From positions 1 to 64,000 of IMG/VR virus record IMGVR_UViG_3300024261_000014: DNA of 64,000 nucleotides; one strand, 5' to 3'. A model generated the notes under the pieces. That model saw nothing but the letters and a program-made list of their open reading frames with translations. It ran no database searches and was not told where the DNA came from. Position 1 is the stretch's first letter. Every line of letters starts with the position of its first letter. Both the position numbers and the translations under genes were made by a program. Source of the DNA: a virus. Shown here in pieces: positions 1-7,261 of this stretch.

Positions 1-180
1 TTCATTCTGTTTTTCAATAAAATAATTACATCCAATAGGAACATTAGAAATGATTACTGGTAATTCATTATCACTTTCCTTTTTATACTTTTGGTTTTCA
101 TAATTATTACATCTAATACCTTGTCCTATACCAACCATCCATACTACATATTTACAATTTCTACAAACTTCTGATTTCAT
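1..180 (-). CDS. Small Cys-rich protein, cut by the window edge
   Basis: The reading frame starts at ATG 180 and stays open for 60 codons to the window edge, so its 3' end is not seen. The visible part has a CRNC pair near residue 6 and further cysteines at RCNNYEN and GCNYF, which suggests a small metal-binding fold. A ribosome site (AGGAGA, about 207-212) lies upstream. Between it and this ATG a four-codon frame (MKNS) ends in TAATG, overlapping this start. I do not recognise a family. Confidence 0.55.
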   Translation of the reverse strand, partial: MKSEVCRNCKYVVWMVGIGQGIRCNNYENQKYKKESDNELPVIISNVPIGCNYFIEKQNE

Positions 181-210
181 TATGAGTTTTTCATCTGTTT
201 TTTATTTCTC

Positions 211-1410
211 CTATAACAAGTGTGGTTTAGCTTCTACCATACCTGCGTGTGTTACGTTTACTAATTCTACTAATGTGTGATAATCAGATATATTGTTAGC
301 ACCAACATAACTGAAAGAGCTACGAACTCCATCTGTAATATCGTGTAATATACGCTTTGTTTTTCCTTTGTATGGAATTACTTTATGATTACCTTCGACA
401 TTTTTATCACTACCTTTTGAATCTCTTGAGGCCGAACCTCTATACTTTTTAAATAACTTTTCATTAGGCCATTGACCTACTTTCTCAATTTCTCCAGGTG
501 ATTCTTTGGTACCTGATAACAAACTTCCCAACATAACCGAATCAGCCCCACAAGCCAATCCTTTACAAACATCACCAATATTACGAATACCACCATCGGC
601 AATAATAGGAACATCAAACTCATCTGCAGAATTAACGCAATCAAGTAGAGCAGAAACTTGGGGAACGCCAATACCTGTTCTAATCCTCGTTTCGCATAAT
701 GAACCATTTCCGATTCCGACTCTAATTCCATCTGCTTCTCTTTCACATAAGTACCTCGTGGCTTCGGACGTCGCAACGTTTCCTGCAATAACTTCAATTC
801 CTGATATGTCTTTTTTGATTTCTTCAATGGCTTCTCCTACATTTTTATGATGACCATGTGCTACATCTATAAGTAGAACATTACATCCATTCCATGCTAA
901 TTCTCTTGCTCGTTCTAAATAATCTCCATTAACTCCTACCGCGGCACATAATGGTAGTTTAGACCAACTCTTATCATCACGAATCATATCATCTGCAAAA
1001 TAAAATCTTTCTTTTAAATCATCCCAATCCGATTTTGTTGGTGGACTATTCCAATGTCTTACACTACTATCCCACCATTCTTGCCATTCGGTTTCTAATG
1101 TTCTTTCTGTACCATCTGTAATTCCTGGTATTGGTTTAAAATATTTAACCCACTCGCGATGTAATGATTTCATCATCTTAGATTGTTCTTCAATGGTATT
1201 AAATCTATGTATAACACCAACACCACCCCATTCCATCATCTCGACAGCCATATCATATTCTGTGACTGTATCCATAGGAGCAGCAATTAAGGGTATAGTT
1301 ATAGTAGTGTTTTTAGTAAATCGTGTAGTAAGTTCTACATCACCTCGATGTTCAACTTCTGAATATTTTGGTATGATATTTACATCATCGTAAGTATAAC
1401 ACTTTTTCAT
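211..1410 (-). CDS. guaB: IMP dehydrogenase (GuaB-type) without CBS domains
   Basis: IMP dehydrogenase oxidises IMP to XMP with NAD, the committed step to guanine nucleotides. The 399-residue protein carries the family active-site signature RVGIGNGSLCET, with the catalytic Cys near residue 239. It also has the phosphate-binding IADGGIRNIGD segment and a C-terminal flap and tail (YRGSASRDSKG, then VIPYKG and DGVRSSFSYVGA) closer to IMP dehydrogenase than to GMP reductase. The regulatory CBS pair is absent; residues about 85-150 are instead a Trp- and Glu-rich insert of unknown role. Its ATG overlaps the stop of the 47-residue frame upstream as TAATG. GMP reductase is the alternative reading. 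Confidence 0.9.
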   Translation of the reverse strand: MKKCYTYDDVNIIPKYSEVEHRGDVELTTRFTKNTTITIPLIAAPMDTVTEYDMAVEMMEWGGVGVIHRFNTIEEQSKMMKSLHREWVKYFKPIPGITDGTERTLETEWQEWWDSSVRHWNSPPTKSDWDDLKERFYFADDMIRDDKSWSKLPLCAAVGVNGDYLERARELAWNGCNVLLIDVAHGHHKNVGEAIEEIKKDISGIEVIAGNVATSEATRYLCEREADGIRVGIGNGSLCETRIRTGIGVPQVSALLDCVNSADEFDVPIIADGGIRNIGDVCKGLACGADSVMLGSLLSGTKESPGEIEKVGQWPNEKLFKKYRGSASRDSKGSDKNVEGNHKVIPYKGKTKRILHDITDGVRSSFSYVGANNISDYHTLVELVNVTHAGMVEAKPHLL

Positions 1411-1553
1411 TAATAACCTATTATTTGCGTATTCTTTTCAACAACCATATCCAATATAATATAGTTAATATTCCCATAATGAGTAATATCAGTTGGTCTG
1501 TTTCTGTCTGTTGATGGACCATAATCTTTCATATTAGTCATCATTCCACTCAT
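1410..1553 (-). CDS. 47-residue hypothetical protein coupled to guaB
   Basis: A short frame starting MSGMMTNMKDYGP and ending QIIGY. It fills the gap between the sugar dehydrogenase and guaB, and its TAA shares one base with the guaB ATG. That overlap type recurs across this genome and is the main evidence that it is translated. There is no clear Shine-Dalgarno site; the ATG directly follows the AT motif ATATTTATAT. No family is recognised. Confidence 0.5.
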   Translation of the reverse strand: MSGMMTNMKDYGPSTDRNRPTDITHYGNINYIILDMVVEKNTQIIGY

Positions 1554-1570
1554 ATATAAATATCTCATAA

Positions 1571-2377
1571 TTATATTTCTATCCTATTTTCTTGATTAGA
1601 TTCTCCAGCAGTAAACTTGATATTATCGTTTACTATAGTTCTAAATAAATCTATATCCAATCCTAACTCATCAACTAAGTTAGCTAATCCTTTAGTATCC
1701 TTTGGCAAACAAGTACCACCGAATCCACCAAACTCTTTATTCACTCGTAAATAATGTCCATCACCTATTCCATGAAATAAGAACGTATCCTTAACAACAT
1801 CATAGTTAGCACCAACCTCACCACATATCTTACTAAATGCATTAGCAAATGTTACTCTCATAGCTTTATAACTATTACTGAAATACTTCACCAGTTCAGC
1901 TTCAATTGGTTTCATCACGACAGTATGTGTGGGTAGTACTCCATGACATTCCTTAACACATAATTCTACTAGCGGATTATCAGTACCAATAACTAATACA
2001 TTATTGTTATATATAAAATCTGATACCGCACACTTCTCACGAAGAAACTCTGGAACAAAACTTAAATTAAGTATCTCTCCATATTGTTCTTTCCAATTGG
2101 TTAGTGAACCTGGTTTGACTGTACTCTTGATACAAACAAATCCACTATACTTCAAATGATATAACTCTCGTAATACACTTTCTACTATTGTAACATCACA
2201 ATCACCATTCTCAGTACTTGGTGTAGGTACTGATATATAAACAATTGGACAATCCAATACATCTTCTATATTTGTTTCTAATCGGATATCGTGAGCAATA
2301 ATATTATGTCCTTGAGTTTTAAATCCCTCGGATATAGCATTACCTACAAATCCCTTACCTATTATTCCTATGTTCAT
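1571..2377 (-). CDS. UDP-glucose/GDP-mannose dehydrogenase family protein, short form
   Basis: Enzymes of this family oxidise the C6 hydroxyl of a nucleotide sugar to a carboxylate in two NAD-dependent steps. The Rossmann start MNIGIIGKGFVGNA, the central KPIEAELVKYFSNSYKA segment and the catalytic-Cys loop GGTCLPKD (Cys near 223) are present. At 268 residues it lacks the usual C-terminal UDP-binding domain of a roughly 430-residue enzyme. I chose the ATG at 2377 because AAGGAAA lies just upstream; an in-frame ATG at 2419 falls inside the -35 box of the promoter. Activity with a complete substrate site is uncertain. Confidence 0.82.
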   Translation of the reverse strand: MNIGIIGKGFVGNAISEGFKTQGHNIIAHDIRLETNIEDVLDCPIVYISVPTPSTENGDCDVTIVESVLRELYHLKYSGFVCIKSTVKPGSLTNWKEQYGEILNLSFVPEFLREKCAVSDFIYNNNVLVIGTDNPLVELCVKECHGVLPTHTVVMKPIEAELVKYFSNSYKAMRVTFANAFSKICGEVGANYDVVKDTFLFHGIGDGHYLRVNKEFGGFGGTCLPKDTKGLANLVDELGLDIDLFRTIVNDNIKFTAGESNQENRIEI

Positions 2378-2389
2378 TTTAATTTCCTT

Positions 2390-2419
2390 AATATACGGCT
2401 TTTTTACTATTAAAGTCAA
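2390..2419 (-). promoter_or_regulatory. Sigma70-like promoter, family member 1
   Basis: On the minus strand TTGACT (2414-2419) is followed by exactly 18 bases and TATATT (2390-2395). The start codon at 2377 lies only about 13 bases below the -10 box, so the leader is very short. The hexamers and spacing match six other sites in the window. Confidence 0.75.
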
Positions 2420-2427
2420 GTATTATT

Positions 2428-3921
2428 TTAAAATACTTTTACGCCATATCGTTTAGTAAACTCCACACCATCTTGATAAGTGTTTACAATGGGTTGTCCT
2501 TTTATGTTTAGACTGGTATTGAGAACCATAGGACAACCCGTGTTTTTGTAAAATTTATTTATCAGATTGTAGAAGTTTGGATTATCATCTTTACTTACTG
2601 TCTGCACCCTTGATGTATTATCTATATGACATATAGCAGGATACTTCTCTGGATACTTACACTTCGCTACATACTGCATATACTGAGATTTCTTCACGGG
2701 CATTTCAAATATCTCGTGTGCGTGTTCCTCAAGTACTGCAGGAGCGAATGGTCGAAACTCTTGTCGTTTCTTAATTTTATTTACTTTATCTTTAATCTCG
2801 TTACCTCGTGGGTCTGCCATCAAAGTACGATTCCCCAAAGCACGAGGCCCGAACTCCGCTCTTCCGTTCGCGACTCCAACGATGTTCCCTTTAAGAAGCT
2901 CGGTTAGAAGTTGCTCGGTTGGATATTCTCCTAAGATTTCTTTTCCAAGAAAACAATTATGCCAGTTCACATGCTCACCCAATATATATGCGGCACTCCC
3001 TAACGATGAACCCCCATCACCTGGATTCGGGAGTATCCATAAACTTGGGTAAAGTTCGTGTGCTATCATAGAGTTTGCTACACAATTTAATGCAACTCCA
3101 CCACCATAACATATATCATTTGTTTCAGGTACTAATTGTTTTGCTTTCTGAAATACCTTATATATCTCATCCTCACATATACTCTGTACATTTGCTGCTA
3201 TAGTGAACTTCCATTCATCTGTACCATCATCTGGATAATACTCTGAATCCCAATCTAAACATCCTCTATGTAAATTCTTATTGAAGTGTAAAAGTTTTTT
3301 CTCACGAAAAAAGTATTCCTTAATCTCTCTCTTTAGTTTTGGAATAACCTTACCCCAACCTGCCATACCCATTAGTATGTACTCGTCCTCTTGTGGTTTT
3401 AATCCCAACCTTTGTGTCATAGCACTATACCACAATCCTAATGAATGTGGATATCTTTGAGACCATCTCTTCTCGAACTTACCATCTTTAGCATACCATA
3501 TAGTACAAGTTTCCCACTCACCGATTGCATCAATACAAACGATTGCTGATTCTTTATAAGGTGATGAATAATAGGCTGCACTGGCGTGAGATAAATGATG
3601 GTCAACATAATGATGAATCTTATCTATACCGAATTGTTTTAAATGTGCAGTTGGAAGATTTGTTTTAGCGAATGCTTCTGAATATTGTCCTGCATATATT
3701 TGTCGTAACTTCTTACTCCAAGGTCTTTCGAAATACACCACCTCATCCCAATCACCATATCGTTTTACATCGGCAAGGATTTCATTGTTAAGTAGTGAAT
3801 CATTCTTGATACCACTATATCGTTCACTATGTCCAGCGAACAAGATTTCGTTATCGTGTAACAAGGTAACACATGCATCGTGGTTCAAAGCATTAATACC
3901 TAATATTTTTCGTTTTTTCAT
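2428..3921 (-). CDS. Carbamoyltransferase, NodU/CmcH family
   Basis: This family transfers a carbamoyl group from carbamoyl phosphate to a hydroxyl through a carbamoyl-adenylate. The N-terminal kinase-like half opens ILGINALNHDACVTLL and holds the metal-binding DHHLSHA segment. The C-terminal YrdC-like half contains GRAEFGPRALGNRTLMADPR and ends with VLNTSLNIKGQPIV. Length (497 residues) is normal for the family. It overlaps the upstream gene by four bases (ATGA). The substrate is unknown: known relatives act on Nod factor sugars and cephalosporins, and I recall phage members being linked to 5-hydroxymethylcytosine modification. Confidence 0.9.
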   Translation of the reverse strand: MKKRKILGINALNHDACVTLLHDNEILFAGHSERYSGIKNDSLLNNEILADVKRYGDWDEVVYFERPWSKKLRQIYAGQYSEAFAKTNLPTAHLKQFGIDKIHHYVDHHLSHASAAYYSSPYKESAIVCIDAIGEWETCTIWYAKDGKFEKRWSQRYPHSLGLWYSAMTQRLGLKPQEDEYILMGMAGWGKVIPKLKREIKEYFFREKKLLHFNKNLHRGCLDWDSEYYPDDGTDEWKFTIAANVQSICEDEIYKVFQKAKQLVPETNDICYGGGVALNCVANSMIAHELYPSLWILPNPGDGGSSLGSAAYILGEHVNWHNCFLGKEILGEYPTEQLLTELLKGNIVGVANGRAEFGPRALGNRTLMADPRGNEIKDKVNKIKKRQEFRPFAPAVLEEHAHEIFEMPVKKSQYMQYVAKCKYPEKYPAICHIDNTSRVQTVSKDDNPNFYNLINKFYKNTGCPMVLNTSLNIKGQPIVNTYQDGVEFTKRYGVKVF

Positions 3922-4583
3922 TGTTCAATCCTCGTTTCTTTTAACTTACTTTCTAACACTAAAAAGTTATGGTATGAAAAACAAAACCCATGCATATAGT
4001 GTCCATTATTGGTAGGTTCATCCCAACTCCATTCTCTATCTTTCTGATGTGTTTCTTGTAAGAAAAGTAAATTGAATAAGTTAGCGTGTAAATTAGAACC
4101 CTCTTGGTTATAAATAAAAGTATTATCGTTAGGTAGTGTTACTCCATCAACATTAGGATGAACTCGAAGTGATGAAGTTAAAGATACAATTGGTCTATCA
4201 TATTTTTTATTAATAACATCTACATTTGATATTGCAGTATAAAGTTTTTCAAGGTCGTGTTTAAAATCTGTTCGTGTACATACAACTACATCATAAGCAA
4301 ATCCATTTTTCATTTCATACGATTCTTTTAATCTAATAACCTTATTGATTAGATAACAAGATTTTGCAGTTCTATCATTTCCTTTAAAATGCTTTACTTT
4401 AAATTCAGCCAAACATTCACTCTTAGTAAAGGGGAACTTGATATCATATGTATGAATCCAAGTACTCATAAAAAAATCAAAATCATACTCATCAGAACTC
4501 CACTCTGAAAAGTGATTTTTAAATAACTCATCACCTCTAATCTGTCCATAAATACAAACAGCGATTCTCTTTTTCATTCTCAA
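3918..4583 (-). CDS. Glycosyltransferase-like protein
   Basis: A 221-residue protein opening RIAVCIYGQIRGDE, the start pattern of a family of viral and bacterial GT-A-like proteins. It has a later acidic motif, VVCTRTDFKHD, in the expected metal-binding region. No signal peptide is seen. Two in-frame ATGs lie two codons apart and either could start translation. It is probably co-transcribed with the carbamoyltransferase, which suggests a shared sugar or nucleotide substrate. The glycosyltransferase call rests on overall pattern only. Confidence 0.55.
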   Translation of the reverse strand: MRMKKRIAVCIYGQIRGDELFKNHFSEWSSDEYDFDFFMSTWIHTYDIKFPFTKSECLAEFKVKHFKGNDRTAKSCYLINKVIRLKESYEMKNGFAYDVVVCTRTDFKHDLEKLYTAISNVDVINKKYDRPIVSLTSSLRVHPNVDGVTLPNDNTFIYNQEGSNLHANLFNLLFLQETHQKDREWSWDEPTNNGHYMHGFCFSYHNFLVLESKLKETRIEQ

Positions 4584-4620
4584 TAACCCATTGTTGTTAA
4601 AACCAGTCTGTATATAAATA

Positions 4621-5001
4621 TTAGATTAAATCCTTAAAATACAAAAAAACTTCGTGAGTGAAACGAGCGAACCCTATCCCCATAATATTATAATAGAAAT
4701 CCTCTTTACTAAATCCATCTGCGTTACTAAGTGATGTTCCTTGATACACCTCGAATAATAAACCTATAGAAGTACTTAATAACATCGCATCTAATTGTGG
4801 GTAAGGTAAGGTATCAGAGAGTATAGTAAGAGATGTGTAGAAGAAGTAATACAAACCAAACGAAGTAGTGAAGTGTGCTTTCTTATCTAATTGTAAATCC
4901 ATAGTATCATCACTAATTTTAAAATCACTATCTTGTGAGTATAAAATTCCTGTAAGGAATAACATAGTTAATATTAATAGGTATGTAGTGTTGAATATCA
5001 T
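4621..5001 (-). CDS. Secreted membrane-associated protein, DUF2279/YfiM-like
   Basis: The 126-residue protein has an N-terminal hydrophobic signal (residues 3-20) ending at ILYSQ. A conserved-looking core follows, DKKAHFTTSFGLYYFFY, then LLFEVYQG and a DGFSKEDFYYNIMGIGFAR segment. This order (DK..HF..S, then E, then D..N..G) resembles the DUF2279/YfiM group of envelope proteins of unknown function. There is no Shine-Dalgarno site; the ATG directly follows an ATTTATAT motif. It is the first gene below the repeat-rich leader at 5002-5639. A role at the host envelope is inference. Confidence 0.55.
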   Translation of the reverse strand: MIFNTTYLLILTMLFLTGILYSQDSDFKISDDTMDLQLDKKAHFTTSFGLYYFFYTSLTILSDTLPYPQLDAMLLSTSIGLLFEVYQGTSLSNADGFSKEDFYYNIMGIGFARFTHEVFLYFKDLI

Positions 5002-5160
5002 ATAAATAAATATAAGGTTATAGAAGGAAAGTGACGCAATAAATAATAATGTAGATACTATTGGATACTGCGGACGATAGGTTTACCTCTTAGGTAAGGG
5101 TGTTAACAACTCCCTATAGGTGAAAAAAGCCACGCCGATATGAGCACGAGTATGGCAGTC

Positions 5161-5319
5161 TGACATTTTGTCATACTTTTGCCGATTCACGATTAATAGC
5201 CCCACCCCCCCTTCATCATGACATAATGTCATATATTATCCGCATAAATCTTTTGTGCTAGCTTGTATTCAATTTAATGGTGTTACTTGCATGCAGTATA
5301 AATGTGTGACAATTTGTCG
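5161..5319. repeat. Three copies of the palindrome TGACA-N3-TGTCA
   Basis: Copies are at 5161-5173 (N3 TTT), 5219-5231 (N3 TAA) and 5307-5319 (N3 ATT, last base G). Two are perfect 5-base inverted repeats, and the three-base gap is constant. This is the pattern of a dimeric repressor operator. The adjacent helix-turn-helix gene (5680-6393) is one candidate binder, but no link is shown. Confidence 0.7.
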
Positions 5320-5414
5320 TAGTGGTGAGTATCACTACCCAGTACGCCATTATTGTACTCACGTGAGTAGTATTGTACTCAGTATAATTATCGCATTAAT
5401 CTTTAGTGCTAGCT
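5236..5414. repeat. Near-identical 27-28-base direct repeat
   Basis: Copy one spans 5236-5263 and copy two 5388-5414. Both run TTATC, GCAT(A/T)AATCTTT, GTGCTAGCT with a few differences, and end in the GCTAGC palindrome. They lie about 150 bases apart inside the gene-free leader. Confidence 0.65.
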
Positions 5415-5639
5415 ATTAATAGGTTGATATTCTGTGTATCAACCCTATAAGGTTGATAATCTATAGTGTGCTTGTATCTTTTTTAAGGTTAACGCAGTTC
5501 GAGTATTACTTTAAGCCATCGATAAAGTATTACTTTAAGCTTTTCCAGTACATATGTCGGGCGAATTATAGGGGATATTGGCGAGATTGGGGGAGTAATC
5601 CAAGTGAATTGCACGCATATTTAGCTATACAGCCACTCT

Positions 5640-5669
5640 AATATAAGGCTTTTTGCCAATACAAGTCAA
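5640..5669 (-). promoter_or_regulatory. Sigma70-like promoter, family member 2
   Basis: TTGACT (5664-5669), 18 bases, TATATT (5640-5645) on the minus strand, just past the stop of the helix-turn-helix gene. It would transcribe the repeat-rich region 5002-5639 before reaching the gene at 5001. Confidence 0.72.
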
Positions 5670-5679
5670 GTAAAATCGC

Positions 5680-6393
5680 TCAATTATCTAAAGTTTTTTG
5701 AAATTCTTCGAATGGAATATACTCTAATTCGGGCGATTCTATTAAAGTATTACTTGAAGCTGGTGCGGGCGGTACTAATATATCTGTCTCGCTAGTCGTG
5801 GAAATGGGCTCGATGTTCTCAAACTCGTCTATTGAAGTCTGAATCGTGATATCTTTCTGTAGTAATTCATCTATAGCTATTACTAATGGAACATCCCTAT
5901 GACGATACCACCCCTTCTGAGTACTGGCTAAAGTGTATATGCAATTCAAACATAACACTCTAAGGTTGTCTAATTTGGTATTATTATGGTCTTTATCTAA
6001 AAAATCTATCACTAAGGGGGGTGTTTTGTCCAAAATATTAGTACAATCATACCCGCATTCACTACATTTTTGTTCTAAATACGCTTCATTTAGGGCTTTT
6101 TTCAACAAAACAGTCTCACGAAATGGTGAAGGATTCTCCCCAGTAAGTATTTTTTTCAAATCATACGGCGAAACCTTAGTACTATTACGTTTTCTAACGC
6201 CCTTTGAACTGGGTAATGGGGTCCATAACTCGTATTGTTTAGCGTATTTCCTGAATGTTTGATACGATAAGTTAATATACTCCGCTGCCATTCTCATCGA
6301 TTGGGTAGATTTAATTGCATACTCAACGCGTTGTCGAGATGGTTGCTTAGATGGTCTACCACCTACGTTCTTATTATTAATACTAATGGCCAT
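5680..6393 (-). CDS. Helix-turn-helix protein with degenerate HNH domain
   Basis: Residues about 10-60 (GGRPSKQPSRQRVEYAIKST, then NLSYQTFRKYAKQYELW) match the N-terminal DNA-binding repeat found with phage HNH homing enzymes. Residues about 110-160 have the HNH zinc frame (CSECG, then LDNLRVLCLNC). However, the usual DH pair reads DF and the final NCH reads NCI, so two catalytic or metal residues look lost. The C-terminal 60 residues are acidic and Pro/Ser-rich. It may be a domesticated DNA-binding protein rather than a nuclease. AGGAA precedes the ATG, and an inverted repeat lies further upstream at 6486-6504. Confidence 0.7.
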   Translation of the reverse strand: MAISINNKNVGGRPSKQPSRQRVEYAIKSTQSMRMAAEYINLSYQTFRKYAKQYELWTPLPSSKGVRKRNSTKVSPYDLKKILTGENPSPFRETVLLKKALNEAYLEQKCSECGYDCTNILDKTPPLVIDFLDKDHNNTKLDNLRVLCLNCIYTLASTQKGWYRHRDVPLVIAIDELLQKDITIQTSIDEFENIEPISTTSETDILVPPAPASSNTLIESPELEYIPFEEFQKTLDN

Positions 6394-6485
6394 AACAAAT
6401 TCCTATATAAAATTAAACCTTGTAAATCAAGGCGTATGAGCAGTATATTTCTTAGTTTTATATACCTATACTAATAACACCTATG

Positions 6486-6504
6486 TATGATAATAACTAT
6501 CATA
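6486..6504. promoter_or_regulatory. Inverted repeat TATGATA-N5-TATCATA, operator-like
   Basis: A perfect 7-base inverted repeat with a five-base gap lies about 93 bases upstream of the helix-turn-helix gene start. A smaller CCTTG-N5-CAAGG repeat lies nearer, at 6418-6432. The position suits an operator, perhaps autoregulatory. No -35/-10 pair is obvious here. Confidence 0.4.
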
Positions 6505-6550
6505 TTCTGATAAAAAGTGTTATAAAGTGGGTAATGGTGGGTGAATATAC

Positions 6551-6742
6551 CTATTTGGTATATTTATCGACTATGTCGAGTATCTTCTTGGGTAGGTCGC
6601 GTTTAATACAAATTAATATAGTGAGTATTACTATTAAATGATTCGTATATGGATTAGGGGGAATGGAAACTTCGAGTGCAACGAGAACTGCTGCAATCAT
6701 TTGGAATGTATATAATAGCCGTTCACGAATGTGGTGTTTCAT
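6551..6742 (-). CDS. Small membrane protein
   Basis: A 63-residue frame with two likely membrane helices: residues 10-25 (LLYTFQMIAAVLVALEV) and 32-46 (TNHLIVILTILICI). A basic, polar tail follows. There is no strong ribosome site. A 14-base palindrome (AGAGATTAATCTCT, 6782-6795) lies upstream. Function is unknown; a holin-like or exclusion role cannot be tested from the sequence. Confidence 0.5.
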   Translation of the reverse strand: MKHHIRERLLYTFQMIAAVLVALEVSIPPNPYTNHLIVILTILICIKRDLPKKILDIVDKYTK

Positions 6743-6781
6743 ACGTAGTATATCTCTATCATATACATAAATATAGAGACA

Positions 6782-6795
6782 AGAGATTAATCTCT
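6782..6795. repeat. Perfect 14-base palindrome AGAGATTAATCTCT
   Basis: Lies in the roughly 125-base gap between the membrane-protein gene at 6551-6742 and the micro-ORF cascade. No T-run follows it on either strand, so a protein-binding site or RNA hairpin is likelier than a terminator. Confidence 0.45.
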
Positions 6796-6901
6796 TAAAG
6801 TGTTATAAATAAAATATTGCGGGACACCACCCCATTGGGTAAACCCCACTCAGAGTATAACCTTATAAATTATAGTAAAATTAAGGATATAACCTTATTA
6901 C

Positions 6902-6979
6902 TCATAGATATACTTTATAAATTATTAATACCACGCACCAAACTACAATACTCCACCACTTAGGTAATAAATCTTTCAT
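6902..6979 (-). CDS. 25-residue membrane micro-protein
   Basis: The frame reads MKDLLPKWW followed by a hydrophobic run (SIVVWCVVLIIYKVYL), one membrane helix. Its ATG overlaps the previous stop as ATGA (6976-6979). Its own TGA overlaps another ATG at 6905 that opens an 11-codon frame. The chained 4-base overlaps and a Trp-rich interface next to a helix argue for real translation. Function unknown. Confidence 0.45.
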   Translation of the reverse strand: MKDLLPKWWSIVVWCVVLIIYKVYL

Positions 6980-7062
6980 ATTAATTGATACGCTAATATA
7001 CTAAGTATTATAATTAATATAATTCCCAAAACTTTACAACTCATCTCTTCAAAGTTACTCAT
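6976..7062 (-). CDS. 28-residue membrane micro-protein
   Basis: The frame starts MSNFEEMSCKVLG and ends in a helix of Ile and Leu (IILIIILSILAYQLI). Two more in-frame ATGs sit directly upstream (7065 and 7068). TAGGGATG lies close before the first ATG and may serve as the ribosome site. It ends in an ATGA overlap with the next micro-ORF. Topology would be a short cytoplasmic N-terminus with a single helix. Confidence 0.45.
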   Translation of the reverse strand: MSNFEEMSCKVLGIILIIILSILAYQLI

Positions 7063-7156
7063 CATCATCCCTATCTAATTTATCAAATTTAATCTCACGC
7101 AATAACACCATCGGTGGTGCACCATCACTAATACCTAAGTATCCATCTACTACCAC
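7055..7156 (-). CDS. 33-residue frame overlapping the zinc-finger gene
   Basis: From a GTG at 7156 the frame reads VVVDGYLGISDGAPPMVL and ends in an acidic tail, DKLDRDDDE. It overlaps the zinc-finger frame by 29 bases in another frame and the next micro-ORF by 8. The composition looks protein-like, but the start is weak. It could instead be the downstream half of a frameshifted zinc-finger gene. Confidence 0.3.
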   Translation of the reverse strand: MVVDGYLGISDGAPPMVLLREIKFDKLDRDDDE

Positions 7157-7238
7157 ACTTATTACATTTAGTTAAGAAGCTGATAAATTCATACCACTTG
7201 GTTCTTTTCCAAGTTCTTTTACATTTTAAACATTTCAT
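7128..7238 (-). CDS. 36-residue zinc-finger micro-protein
   Basis: The frame begins MKCLKCKRTWKRTKW and has a second pair, CNKCGSRW, giving CxxC...CxxC, a minimal zinc ribbon. An excellent ribosome site (AAAAGGAGAAA) precedes the ATG. It is the first of a chain of overlapping tiny genes running to about 6870. Nucleic-acid binding is a reasonable guess. Confidence 0.62.
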   Translation of the reverse strand: MKCLKCKRTWKRTKWYEFISFLTKCNKCGSRWILRY

Positions 7239-7261
7239 AATTTTCTCCTTTTAAAAACAAA

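Larger units (their letters stand above)
5002..5639 (-). other. Gene-free leader dense in inverted repeats
   Basis: This 640-base stretch lies between the promoter at 5640-5669 and the gene at 5001, so it would form a long 5' leader or an operator/origin region. It contains three TGACA-N3-TGTCA/G sites, a perfect palindrome TACTCACGTGAGTA (5356-5369), a GTAGTG/CACTAC pair (5319-5338), a GGTTGATA/TATCAACC hairpin (5422-5444) with a third GGTTGATA at 5451, and AGTATTACTTTAAGC twice (5502 and 5526). A 49-codon frame at 5083-5232 is open but looks fortuitous. I see no tRNA. Confidence 0.6.

Noticed and set aside
5083-5232. 49-codon minus-strand frame in the leader region
   Set aside because: Its start lies inside a TGACA palindrome and the composition looks random; no coupling to a neighbour.
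5480-5640. tRNA-like sequence (CAGTTCGAGTATTAC)
   Set aside because: A T-arm-like string is present but no acceptor stem or anticodon arm can be folded around it.
5453-5641. 62-codon plus-strand frame in the leader region
   Set aside because: It lies on the strand with no supported genes, lacks a ribosome site and overlaps repeats; the peptide has no recognisable features.
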